The translations under genes were made by a program, and so were the position numbers. A stretch of 64,000 nt of DNA from an uncultured Polaribacter sp. (GTDB taxonomy: Bacteria; Bacteroidota; Bacteroidia; Flavobacteriales; Flavobacteriaceae), in NCBI RefSeq assembly GCF_947501385.1, contig NZ_CANMVP010000002.1:62001-126000 (forward strand). Direction: 5' to 3'. Each line of letters begins with the position of its first letter. Position 1 is the first letter of the stretch. This document shows positions 25,986 through 33,642 of the stretch, in pieces. A model generated the notes under the pieces. The model had not been told where the DNA came from. It saw only the letters and a program-made list of their open reading frames with translations, and made no database searches.

Positions 25986-26498
25986 ATGAAAATTCAACTT
26001 TCTAGTTTTGAAGATATTCCTAAAATCATGGTAATTATTGACGATGCAAAAACATACTTAGCCTCGCAAAAAATAGATCAATGGCAAAATGGATACCCCA
26101 ATGCGGAACAAGTAGAAAACGATCTAAAAAATGGAGAAAGTTATATAGTTACAAATGATGAAAATCAAGTGATGGCCACTGCTATGTTTACTACAAACAA
26201 AGAACCAACCTACAAGACTATTGAAGGAAATTGGATCATTGATGAAACCGAAAAATATGGCGTAGTTCATAGAATGGCCATTAAAAAAGAATTTCGAAAA
26301 TTTGGTTTGGCAACTTTTATGCTTCATGAATTTCATTTGCAACTGTTAGAAAAAAACATCAAAAGTTTAAAGATAGACACACATGAAAATAATTTAGGAA
26401 TGCAATCACTAATAAAAAAATTAGGCTATATATATTGTGGCATTATTTATACTGATTATGGCGCTAAAAGATTGGCTTTTGAGAAAGTGATTTCTTAA
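25986..26498 (+). CDS. GNAT-family N-acetyltransferase
   Basis: A 170-residue GCN5-related acetyltransferase. Acetyl-CoA binding motif A is seen in VVHRMAIKKEFRKFGLATFMLHEF (about residues 93-117, R/QxxGxG/A degenerate as KFGLATF). The C-terminal half, IDTHENNLGMQSLIKKLGYIYCGIIY, is typical of GNATs acting on small molecules or peptides. ATG 25986 is preferred over an in-frame GTG at 25950, because that GTG lies inside the lysA terminator. The substrate is unknown. It appears to be a single gene. Confidence 0.85.
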   Translation: MKIQLSSFEDIPKIMVIIDDAKTYLASQKIDQWQNGYPNAEQVENDLKNGESYIVTNDENQVMATAMFTTNKEPTYKTIEGNWIIDETEKYGVVHRMAIKKEFRKFGLATFMLHEFHLQLLEKNIKSLKIDTHENNLGMQSLIKKLGYIYCGIIYTDYGAKRLAFEKVIS

Positions 26499-26532
26499 TA
26501 TTTTTTTTGCCACAAATTCACTAATAAAAAGA

Positions 26533-26953
26533 CATCTCGATACAAAATTCTTGAAAAAAGAATTTTACTCGATGTGATAGCACGTGAGTCGTTTAGCCCA
26601 ACAGTAAGGAACACACTGTCACTTCTGTATAAGTTAACTAATTCGGAACCCAAGAAAAAATTGTCAAGCGGTTATAAATGACGTGAATTGGTCTATAAAT
26701 ATGTCTGTTCGAGACCCGAGAAAAAAAATTTCAAGCGATTGGAATGACGTGAGATAAATGCTTGTAAGCATGTCTGTTCGAGCGCAGTCGAGAACTAATA
26801 AGTATCTAATAATCAATAAATTAAATAAATACGTCAATGGTAACGTTCCGAAACTTCGGAAGAGAACTATTAAGTATCTAAAAATCAATAAATTTAAAAA
26901 ACATATCAATGGTCTCGATTTTGTTGAAGAATTAAACAAAATTGTATCGAGAA
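26533..26953. repeat. Repeat-rich spacer: two CTCGATA palindromes, a GTTCGAG palindrome and a 51-bp direct repeat
   Basis: The spacer between the GNAT gene and tex holds CATCTCGATACAAAATTCTT facing AAGAATTTTACTCGATG (26533-26577). A related element runs from TCTCGATTTTGTT to AACAAAATTGTATCGAGA (26913-26953). The palindrome GTTCGAGCGCAGTCGAGAAC lies at 26776-26795. Two copies of an approximately 51-bp sequence beginning AGAACTA are at 26791-26842 and 26863-26913, differing at about ten positions. Short open frames on both strands here reflect the repeats and are not genes. Confidence 0.65.
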
Positions 26954-27014
26954 GTTTTATCAATTTAGAAATTCGTGAATTCGTGGCTGATTTCAAAAAA
27001 ATTCAAAATAAAAA

Positions 27015-29162
27015 ATGCAATTACTTTCCTACATAATTCAACAAACACAGATTCCAGAGAAATCTATTCAAAATACCCTTTCATTATTAAATGAAGATGC
27101 CACCATTCCTTTTATCTCAAGATATAGAAAGGAAATGACTGGAAATCTAGATGAAGTTCAGATTGGAGAAATTGTAAAGTTTAAAGAAATTTTTGAAGGG
27201 TTAGAAAAGCGAAAAAAAGCCATTTTAAAGGCTTTGGAGGAACAAAACGTTCTATCATCTGAATTAGAGCAAAAAGTTAGTAACTCTAAAAATCTTATTT
27301 CTTTAGAAGATTTGTATCTACCTTTTAAGAAAAAACGAAAAACCAAAGCAGAAACTGCGCGTTTGCAAGGTTTAGAACCATTGGCAAAAATAATCATGAG
27401 TCAACGTGTAAATGATTTGGAGCATACGGCTTCAAAATACACTTCCAACGAGGTTGAAACCATTGAAAATGCTTTAGAAGGTGCTCGTTTTATCATTGCA
27501 GAATGGATCAATGAGCGCACAGATATTCGAAATAATATTCGGTATCAATTAGAGCGTTTTGCACAAATTTCATCAAAAGTGATTAAAACTAAAAAGGATG
27601 GTACTTCGACTGCGCTCAGTACAGGCTCTCAAGCACAAAAATTCAAAGATTATTTTGATTGGGAAGAATCTTTAAATAGAATTCCATCACACAGATTATT
27701 GGCAATTTTAAGAGCAGAAAACGAAGGTTTTATTCGCGTAAAAATAGCAATTGACAAAGAAAAAGCGCTTCAAAAAATGGAAGACCGAATGATTCGTTCT
27801 CAAAACGAGTGTTCAGAGCAAATTCAATTGGCAATTCAAGATGCTTATAAACGTTTATTATATCCCTCTTTATCAAATGAAGCGTTATCAATCGCAAAAG
27901 AAAAAGCAGATGAAGCTGCCATTGCAGTTTTTACAAAAAACTTAAAGCAACTATTATTGGGGGCTCCTCTAGGCGAAAAAAGAATTTTAGCAATTGATCC
28001 TGGATTTAGATCCGGTTGTAAAGTGGTTTGTTTGAATGAACAAGGTGATTTGCTATACAATGAAAACATTTATCCACATGCGCCACAAAATCAAACACGA
28101 GAAGCATCAGAAAAAATTAACTTATTAGTTGATACATATACAATTGAAGCGATTGCCATTGGAAACGGAACAGCATCTAGAGAAACCAAACAATTAGTAC
28201 AGAAAATTCAATTTAAAAATGATATCGAAGTTTTTGTAGTGAGTGAAGCTGGTGCCTCTATTTATTCCGCTTCTAAAATTGCAAGAGATGAATTTCCAAA
28301 TCACGATGTTACCGTTCGTGGTTCGGTTTCGATTGGACGTAGATTGCAAGATCCCTTGGCAGAATTGGTAAAGATTGATGCAAAATCAATTGGAGTTGGA
28401 CAATATCAGCATGATGTGGATCAATTAAAATTAAAAAAATCTTTAGATACAACAGTTGAAAGTTGTGTAAACACAGTTGGGGTAAACATCAACACAGCAA
28501 GTGAATCTTTATTGAGTTATGTTTCAGGAATTGGACCAAAAATTGCAGAAAACATTGTGAATTATAGAAATAAAAATGGTTCTTTTACTTCAAGAATTGC
28601 CATTAAAAAAGTACCACGTTTGGGCGGAAAAGCCTTTGAACAAGCGGCTGGTTTTTTACGAATTAAGAATGCTAAGAATCCGTTGGATGATTCTGGAGTC
28701 CATCCAGAAAGTTATGCTTTGGTTGATAAAATGGCAAAAGATTTAAAAGTTAAAGTTTCCAATTTAATTGGAAATAAAGAAATCCTTCAAAAAATAAATT
28801 TAAAAAATTATATTTCGGAAATCATTGGTTTACCAACTTTAGAAGATATTATTAAAGAATTGGAAAAACCAGGTGTTGACCCAAGAGAAAAGGCAAAAGC
28901 ATTTTCTTTTGATCAAAATATAAAGGCAATTTCCGACTTAAGAACTGGACAAATCTTACCAGGAATTGTAAATAACATTACCAATTTTGGTTGTTTTGTA
29001 GATATCGGAATCAAAGAAAGTGGCCTAATTCATGTTTCTAATTTATCAGATACTTTTGTAAAAGATGTAAATAGTATTGTGTCTTTAAATCAACAAATTA
29101 AGGTGAAAGTTTTAGAGGTTGATGTGGTGAGGAAGCGCATTCAATTGGCTTTGGTGAAGTAA
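27015..29162 (+). CDS. tex: Tex-family RNA-binding transcription accessory protein
   Basis: A 715-residue homologue of Tex/Spt6. Order of parts: N-terminal Tex helical domain (INEDATIPFISRYRKEMTGNLDE pattern, residues about 20-50); a YqgF-type RNase H-like domain starting ILAIDPGFRSGCKVVCL (about 325-345); two helix-hairpin-helix motifs (NINTASESLLSYVSGIGPKIA); a second HhH around 560-640; and a C-terminal S1 RNA-binding domain (LRTGQILPGIVNNITNFGCFVDIG). It should bind nucleic acid at RNA polymerase. A repeat-derived nonapeptide, residues 197-205 (TSTALSTGS), interrupts the segment before KFKDYFDWEESL. It is monocistronic. Confidence 0.93.
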   Translation: MQLLSYIIQQTQIPEKSIQNTLSLLNEDATIPFISRYRKEMTGNLDEVQIGEIVKFKEIFEGLEKRKKAILKALEEQNVLSSELEQKVSNSKNLISLEDLYLPFKKKRKTKAETARLQGLEPLAKIIMSQRVNDLEHTASKYTSNEVETIENALEGARFIIAEWINERTDIRNNIRYQLERFAQISSKVIKTKKDGTSTALSTGSQAQKFKDYFDWEESLNRIPSHRLLAILRAENEGFIRVKIAIDKEKALQKMEDRMIRSQNECSEQIQLAIQDAYKRLLYPSLSNEALSIAKEKADEAAIAVFTKNLKQLLLGAPLGEKRILAIDPGFRSGCKVVCLNEQGDLLYNENIYPHAPQNQTREASEKINLLVDTYTIEAIAIGNGTASRETKQLVQKIQFKNDIEVFVVSEAGASIYSASKIARDEFPNHDVTVRGSVSIGRRLQDPLAELVKIDAKSIGVGQYQHDVDQLKLKKSLDTTVESCVNTVGVNINTASESLLSYVSGIGPKIAENIVNYRNKNGSFTSRIAIKKVPRLGGKAFEQAAGFLRIKNAKNPLDDSGVHPESYALVDKMAKDLKVKVSNLIGNKEILQKINLKNYISEIIGLPTLEDIIKELEKPGVDPREKAKAFSFDQNIKAISDLRTGQILPGIVNNITNFGCFVDIGIKESGLIHVSNLSDTFVKDVNSIVSLNQQIKVKVLEVDVVRKRIQLALVK
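27603..27629 (+). repeat. In-frame palindrome-family insertion inside tex
   Basis: The core TTCGACTGCGCTCAGTACAG, followed by GCTCT, also occurs in topB at about 32311-32335 with two substitutions. It is translated in the same frame in both genes (STALSTGS here, STSLNTGS in topB). Confidence 0.7.
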
Positions 29163-29209
29163 TTCTTGAACTCAAAAAAAAAATCTTATCTTTATAAAAA
29201 GAAAAAAAA

Positions 29210-29629
29210 ATGGACATTCAAATAACAAAAATAGAATTAATTAAGGAAATTTTGGATATTGAAAATCCAGAACTAATAGAAAAATTTGTAAATCTTTTGA
29301 AAAAAGAAAAAAAAGATTTTTGGGATGAATTAAGTTTATCACAAAAAGTAGAAATTGAAAAAGCTGATTTAGAAATTCTCAATGAAGAAACTTCAGACTA
29401 TAAAACCTTCATGGCTTCGCATAGAAATTCTAAATTAGATTTTGTCAAGGATTTTATTAATTTAAATGATGAAGAAACAATCAGGAAACTTGAAAATATT
29501 CTTTGGCAAAAAAAGGATTTTTGGAATGAACTAAGTGCTTCTCAAAAAGATGAAATAAATCTTGGAATCAAACAATTAGATGAAGGAAAAAAAGTGTCAT
29601 TCGAATCTTTTTTAAACAAAGTATCTTAA
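29210..29629 (+). CDS. Antitoxin-like protein made of two tandem copies of one domain
   Basis: A 139-residue protein encoded just before a RelE/ParE-type toxin gene. It consists of two similar halves. Residues about 7-70 (KIELIKEILDIENPELIEKF, then KKDFWDELSLSQKVEIEKA) align with residues about 73-139 (KLDFVKDFINLNDEETIRKL, then KKDFWNELSASQKDEINLG). The second half ends with EGKKVSFESFLNKVS, which resembles the usual ending of short, single-copy Bacteroidota antitoxins of this group. The single-copy form is about 70-75 residues, so this is a duplicated, fused antitoxin. The stop codon overlaps the toxin start by 1 bp (TAATG). No N-terminal DNA-binding motif is recognised. Confidence 0.75.
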   Translation: MDIQITKIELIKEILDIENPELIEKFVNLLKKEKKDFWDELSLSQKVEIEKADLEILNEETSDYKTFMASHRNSKLDFVKDFINLNDEETIRKLENILWQKKDFWNELSASQKDEINLGIKQLDEGKKVSFESFLNKVS

Positions 29630-29931
29630 TGAAAGCTGTTCTTTCTGAACTTGCCGAGTCTAAATTATTAATACTATCTACTTATCTTACAGAAAACTGG
29701 AGTTTACAAGTTAAAAACAATTTCTTTAAGAAATTAGCCAATAAAGTTCATCAAATAGAATCTCAACCATACAGTTGCATAGAATCTTTTGAGTTTAAAG
29801 GACTTTATAAGTGCGTCGTGACAAAACAAACTACTTTTTATTATCGAATTTCCGAAAAACAACAAGAAATAGAAATAATTACAATCTTCGACACGAGACA
29901 AAATCCTAATAAGTTATACAAGGATTTATAA
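29629..29931 (+). CDS. RelE/ParE-family toxin
   Basis: A 100-residue protein with the RelE/ParE pattern: VLSELAESKLLILSTYLTENWSLQVKNNFFKKLANKVHQIESQP (two N-terminal helices), then a beta-sheet core with YKCVVTKQTTFYYRISEKQQEIEIITIFDTRQNPNKL, including the typical YRI and DTRQNP C-terminal segment. It is the second gene of a pair whose antitoxin gene overlaps it by 1 bp. It is the second such toxin of the window and is distinct in sequence from the one at 17596-17883. The target (gyrase or ribosome-bound mRNA) is not decidable. Confidence 0.85.
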   Translation: MKAVLSELAESKLLILSTYLTENWSLQVKNNFFKKLANKVHQIESQPYSCIESFEFKGLYKCVVTKQTTFYYRISEKQQEIEIITIFDTRQNPNKLYKDL

Positions 29932-29975
29932 AACTTACTTAATATTTTATTACTTTCGATTTCTTAAAAATTATT

Positions 29976-30500
29976 ATGAAAAAAATTAAATATTTTCTTT
30001 TCGCAGCTATTTTAGTATTTGTATTATCATGTAACTCGAATTCAAAAGATGATTGCACAAAAACAATTATTGTTCAGTATGAGTATAATATTACGACTCA
30101 ATATGGTTCAATATATTACCCAGAAATTACACAAGAAGTGCCTTGTGATTTCCCTGACCCAGATCTAGTTGGAACAATTACAAGCCCTCCAAAATTAAAA
30201 GAATTTTCTTACGAAATATTAGAATTAAGTATAATAACTGATACTGGAAATAACACAAGCAAGATATCATACAAAATTCAACTCAATAATTTAAGTAATA
30301 ATTTAGTTAATGGTCTTCCTTATTTAACAGTCAGATTAAATAATGATAGCTCTACGGTTTCTTATGCTTTTAAAGATGGATGTTCAGTGTTGGAGGCAAA
30401 CTCTAATTGCATTATATCTTATGAAGCTGAAGATTCATTAGATTTAGGTATAATTACTGCTTTTTCAATTGAAAATGTAGAATATTTAATAATTAAATAA
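29976..30500 (+). CDS. Lipoprotein of unknown function (174 aa)
   Basis: The N-terminus MKKIKYFLFAAILVFVLSC is a lipoprotein signal with lipobox VLSC (Cys19), followed by a Ser/Asn-rich tether. The mature part contains three further cysteines (KDDC, VPCDFP, KDGC...SNC) that may form disulfides, and a C-terminal beta-rich region (KLKEFSYEILELSIITDTGNNTSKISYKIQL) of the kind found in small cell-surface Ig-like domains. The function is unknown. A decayed paralogue lies at 22003-22303 upstream of parE. The next gene, topB, begins 8 bp downstream and may be read from the same transcript. Confidence 0.75.
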   Translation: MKKIKYFLFAAILVFVLSCNSNSKDDCTKTIIVQYEYNITTQYGSIYYPEITQEVPCDFPDPDLVGTITSPPKLKEFSYEILELSIITDTGNNTSKISYKIQLNNLSNNLVNGLPYLTVRLNNDSSTVSYAFKDGCSVLEANSNCIISYEAEDSLDLGIITAFSIENVEYLIIK

Positions 30501-30508
30501 TTAAGATT

Positions 30509-32881
30509 TTGAAAGTCTGTATTGCCGAAAAACCAAGTGTAGCAAGAGAAATTGCTAATATTCTGGGAGCCAACACAAAACGTGATGGTTTCTACGAAGG
30601 AAATGGCTATGCGGTCACCTATACTTTTGGGCATTTGTGTACCCTTTTAGAACCGAAAGATTACAAACCGCATTGGAAAAGTTGGGATTTGAACAATTTA
30701 CCAATGTTACCAGAACGTTTTGATACAAAAGTTACGGGTGATGCAGGAATTAAAAAGCAATTTAATATTGTAAAATCTTTATTCGATAAGGCAGATGTTG
30801 TCATTAATTGCGGAGATGCAGGAACCGAAGGAGAACTCATTCAACGTTGGGTAATTAATCAATGTAATTACAAAGGAAAAGTACAACGTTTATGGATTTC
30901 TTCATTGACTGAAGAAGCGATTAAAGAAGGATTCAAAAATTTAAAACCTTCAGAACAATATGACAATCTCTATTATGCAGGATTTTCTCGCGCCATTGGA
31001 GATTGGCTGTTAGGTTTAAATGCAACTCGTTTATACACCGTAAAATATGGCGGCTACAAACAAGTTTTATCCGTTGGTAGAGTGCAAACTCCTACCCTAG
31101 CTATGTTGGTGAATCGTTTTGTTGAAATTCAGAATTTTAAACCACAACCGTATTGGGAATTACAAACAACGTATAGAAATACACTTTTTAATTATGAAGA
31201 TGGACGTTTTCTAAAACAAGAAGACGGACAAGTTTTAGCGAATAAAGTAAAGGAATCAGATTTTGAAATTGTTTCTGTCACCAAAAAGAAAGGAAAAGAA
31301 TACGCCCCAAAATTGTTCGATTTAACAGGTTTACAAGTGTATTGCAATAATAAATTTGGATTTTCTGCGGATGAAACCCTAAAAATGGTTCAGAAATTAT
31401 ATGAAATGAAAGTGGTTACCTATCCAAGAGTAGATACTACTTTTTTACCCAATGATGTATATCCTAAAATTGCTGGAATCTTATCTAAACTGACAAATTA
31501 CAGTGCATTAACACAACCTCTTTTAGGAAGTAAAATAAAGAAATCGAAACGAGTTTTTGATGATAAAAAAGTAACAGATCACCACGCAATTATCCCAACA
31601 GGAATTCAAGGGAATCTGCAATACAATCAACAACAGGTGTATGATATTATCACCAGAAGATTTATTGGTGTGTTTTATCCAGATTCTGATGTTTCTAACA
31701 CCTCTGTAATTGGTAAAGCTGCCGACGTTCCTTTTAAAACAACAGGAAAAGAAATTCTAACCAAAGGTTGGCGTGTTGCTTTCGAAACTGAAGAGAGTAA
31801 GATAAAAAAGGAATTAAATGAACAGCAAACATTACCTGCATTTGTAAAAGGCGAAAAAGGACCACACGAACCCTCGTTTTTAGAAAAGGAAACAAAACCA
31901 CCAAGAAATTTTACAGAAGCAAGTTTATTACGTGCCATGGAAACTGCTGGAAAGCAGGTAGACGATGATGAAATGCGTGAGTTAATGAAAGAAAACGGAA
32001 TTGGAAGACCTTCAACTAGAGCAAGTATTATAGAAACTTTATTCCGAAGAAAATATATAGAACGGAAGAAAAAACTAGTTTTACCAACACAAACAGGCAT
32101 CGACTTAATCAATTTAATTGATAATGAATTGTTAAAATCTGCTGAACTCACAGGACGTTGGGAAAAGCGCTTAAAGGAAATAGAACGAGGAGAATTCAAT
32201 GCAGGAACTTTCATCAACAACATGAAAAAAATGGTAGATGAATTGGTCTATGAAGTTCGCGCAAACAAAACTTCTAAACGAATTTCCTCTAACGATGTCC
32301 GTTCGAGCATTTCGACTTCGCTCAATACAGGCTCTGTCGAGAACTCATCAAAACCTCAAAAAACAAAAAACTCTGACAAATCCAAAAAGCAAGTTGTTGG
32401 AAAAACCTGTCCGAAATGTAAAAAAGGACAATTGATAAAAGGTTCTGCTGCTTTTGGTTGCTCTGAATATAAACACAATTGTGATTTAAAAATTCCATTT
32501 GAAATTTACGGAAAGAAAATTTCTGAAAATCAATTAATTCGTTTGCTTGATAAAGGTTGTACCACCAATTTAAAAGGTTTTAAAACAGATGCCAAAAAAG
32601 TTGATGGCTTAATTCGTTTTGATGAAAATTTTAATTTAAAATTAGAACCAAAAGCAACTACATCTAAAATGTCCCCTCGAGCGGAGTCGAGAGGTCAATC
32701 ATCAAATAAAATACCTTGTCCGAAATGTAAAAAAGGAACTGTTTTAAAAGGAAAAGCTGCGTATGGTTGTTCAGGTTATAAAACGGGTTGTGACTTTGTT
32801 TTTACGTTTGAAAACATCAAAAAAATGGCTAATGGAAAATCTTTAACGAAAGAGTTGGTTTTAGATATTATTTCTAAATAG
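30509..32881 (+). CDS. topB: DNA topoisomerase III
   Basis: A type IA topoisomerase of 790 residues. The TOPRIM domain begins at once (KVCIAEKPSVAREIANILG) and includes INCGDAGTEGELIQR. The catalytic tyrosine is Tyr305 in KVVTYPRVDTTFL. The core ends near residue 590, after ENGIGRPSTRASIIETL. Two Cys4-type ribbon repeats of the TopB C-terminus follow: CPKCKKGQLIKGSAAFGC and CPKCKKGTVLKGKAAYGC. The start codon is TTG, since the encoded MKVCIAEKPS is the family N-terminus and no ATG is available. The two linkers around the ribbons contain in-frame palindromic repeat insertions (32297-32349 and 32674-32694). Confidence 0.93.
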   Translation: MKVCIAEKPSVAREIANILGANTKRDGFYEGNGYAVTYTFGHLCTLLEPKDYKPHWKSWDLNNLPMLPERFDTKVTGDAGIKKQFNIVKSLFDKADVVINCGDAGTEGELIQRWVINQCNYKGKVQRLWISSLTEEAIKEGFKNLKPSEQYDNLYYAGFSRAIGDWLLGLNATRLYTVKYGGYKQVLSVGRVQTPTLAMLVNRFVEIQNFKPQPYWELQTTYRNTLFNYEDGRFLKQEDGQVLANKVKESDFEIVSVTKKKGKEYAPKLFDLTGLQVYCNNKFGFSADETLKMVQKLYEMKVVTYPRVDTTFLPNDVYPKIAGILSKLTNYSALTQPLLGSKIKKSKRVFDDKKVTDHHAIIPTGIQGNLQYNQQQVYDIITRRFIGVFYPDSDVSNTSVIGKAADVPFKTTGKEILTKGWRVAFETEESKIKKELNEQQTLPAFVKGEKGPHEPSFLEKETKPPRNFTEASLLRAMETAGKQVDDDEMRELMKENGIGRPSTRASIIETLFRRKYIERKKKLVLPTQTGIDLINLIDNELLKSAELTGRWEKRLKEIERGEFNAGTFINNMKKMVDELVYEVRANKTSKRISSNDVRSSISTSLNTGSVENSSKPQKTKNSDKSKKQVVGKTCPKCKKGQLIKGSAAFGCSEYKHNCDLKIPFEIYGKKISENQLIRLLDKGCTTNLKGFKTDAKKVDGLIRFDENFNLKLEPKATTSKMSPRAESRGQSSNKIPCPKCKKGTVLKGKAAYGCSGYKTGCDFVFTFENIKKMANGKSLTKELVLDIISK
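32297..32349 (+). repeat. In-frame palindrome-family insertion 1 inside topB
   Basis: The segment from GTCCGTTCGAGC through TTCGACTTCGCTCAATACAG to GTCGAGAACTC combines GTTCGAGC and TCGAGAAC, the arms of the intergenic palindrome at 26776-26795, with a core shared with the tex insertion. It is translated as RSSISTSLNTGSVENSS in the linker before the first zinc ribbon. Confidence 0.7.
32674..32694 (+). repeat. In-frame palindrome-family insertion 2 inside topB
   Basis: CCTCGAGCGGAGTCGAGAGG is a near-perfect palindrome of the same style (arms CCTCGA-C / G-TCGAGAGG). It is read as SPRAESRG in the linker between the two zinc ribbons of TopB. Confidence 0.6.
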
Positions 32882-32900
32882 TTAATTTTTCTAACAATTA

Positions 32901-32984
32901 TCATTCCTGTTAAAACAGGAATCTATATTTGGTAAATTGAAATTCTAAGAATGAATTATGGGTTCCTGCCTTCGCAGGAATGAC
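32901..32984. repeat. Dispersed TTCCTGC hairpin repeat, copy 1
   Basis: TCATTCCTGTTAAAACAGGA (first hairpin), ATCTATATTT, an A/T-rich middle, then TTCCTGCCTTCGCAGGAATG (second hairpin) and ACA. Copy 2 at 59238-59313 has the same order of parts. It begins 20 bp after the topB stop codon and could end its transcript. Confidence 0.75.
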
Positions 32985-33191
32985 AAGGAGATTGCTCCTC
33001 GTTCCTCAATCGGAATGATCTGTGTTAATTTTTTTTTTCTTTGTTAAACTAATCTCTATTTTAGAAATATAAATTTTGATGATTTTCATCATAATATCTC
33101 TTATTGGTAGCAATAGAAATATTTGTTTTATTAATTTATTTGCCAATACTACTTTCTGGTTTTCCTTTTTCTTTTAACTGTGTATGCATGA

Positions 33192-33428
33192 CGTGCTAAA
33201 TGGGATGAAAAAGTAAGACAAGCTGGTTTTAAAAGTTTCAACACAATCGCCAGAACAATGTCCATACATTATCAAAACATCTTAAACTACTTTGATAACC
33301 GAAGTACAAATGCGTCAGCAGAATCTTTCAACGCAAAGATCAAAGCATTTAGAGCACAATTTAGAGGGGTCAGGAACGTAGGTTTTTTTCTATTTAGATT
33401 AACCACAAGTTTTGGACTTGATCCTTGA
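33192..33428 (+). pseudogene. C-terminal remnant of an ISL3/ISAon1-type transposase
   Basis: A 78-codon open frame without a start codon is preceded in frame by a TGA. It reads RAKWDEKVRQAGFKSFNTIA, then NILNYFDNRSTNASAESFNA and KIKAFRAQFRGVRNVGFFLF before its stop. The NYFDNRSTNASAESFNAKIK block is the conserved C-terminus of Bacteroidota transposases of the ISL3 superfamily (ISAon1 type), carrying the last acidic residue of the DDE triad. Everything upstream, including the rest of the catalytic domain and both terminal inverted repeats, is gone. It sits between topB and tRNA-His; whether the tRNA was a target cannot be judged. Confidence 0.75.
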
Positions 33429-33478
33429 TCCTTTTTGACTTGATCGTTTTTAAATTTCAAATAAAATTTGAACCACAA

Positions 33479-33510
33479 AAAAAGCTCCTTATTTCTAAGA
33501 AGCTTTATTT
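33479..33510 (-). terminator. Terminator of the tRNA-His transcript
   Basis: On the - strand AAAGCTTCTTA pairs with TAAGGAGCTTT (one G-T pair) around a GAAA loop and is followed by seven Ts, directly after the tRNA. Confidence 0.8.
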
Positions 33511-33514
33511 TTTG

Positions 33515-33589
33515 GGTGGAAGACGGGATTCGAACCCGCGACCCTCGGTACCACAAACCGATACTCTAACCAACTGAGCTACAACCACC
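33515..33589 (-). tRNA. tRNA-His (anticodon GTG)
   Basis: The cloverleaf is complete: extra G(-1) at 33589 opposite discriminator C73 (33515), the histidine identity pair; D stem GCTC/GAGT; anticodon stem TCGGT/ACCGA with loop TTGTGGT (anticodon GTG); T arm GCGGG-TTCGAAT-CCCGT. The acceptor stem is odd: GTGGTTG faces CTTCCAC, so positions 5-68 and 6-67 are two consecutive U-U mismatches flanked by good pairs. CCA is not fully encoded. A perfect promoter -7 box precedes it and a terminator follows. Confidence 0.95.
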
Positions 33590-33604
33590 ATATAATTGCG
33601 GGTG

Positions 33605-33636
33605 CAAATATAAATATTTTTTCTTTTCTAAAACAA
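33605..33636 (-). promoter_or_regulatory. Promoter of tRNA-His
   Basis: On the - strand TTG (33636-33634), 21 bp, and a perfect TAnnTTTG box, TATATTTG (33612-33605). The predicted start near 33598 is about 9 nt before the mature tRNA. Confidence 0.55.
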
Positions 33637-33642
33637 TAAAAA

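Noticed and set aside
26758..27036. Open frame on the + strand (and one on the - strand, 26664-26996) upstream of tex
   Set aside because: The predicted peptide repeats itself because it is read from a DNA duplication, and it crosses palindromes. No family resemblance and no start signal.
33287..33556. 89-codon - strand frame starting MWYRGSRVRIPSS
   Set aside because: It begins inside the tRNA-His gene and runs antisense to the transposase remnant. This is the usual spurious tRNA-derived frame.
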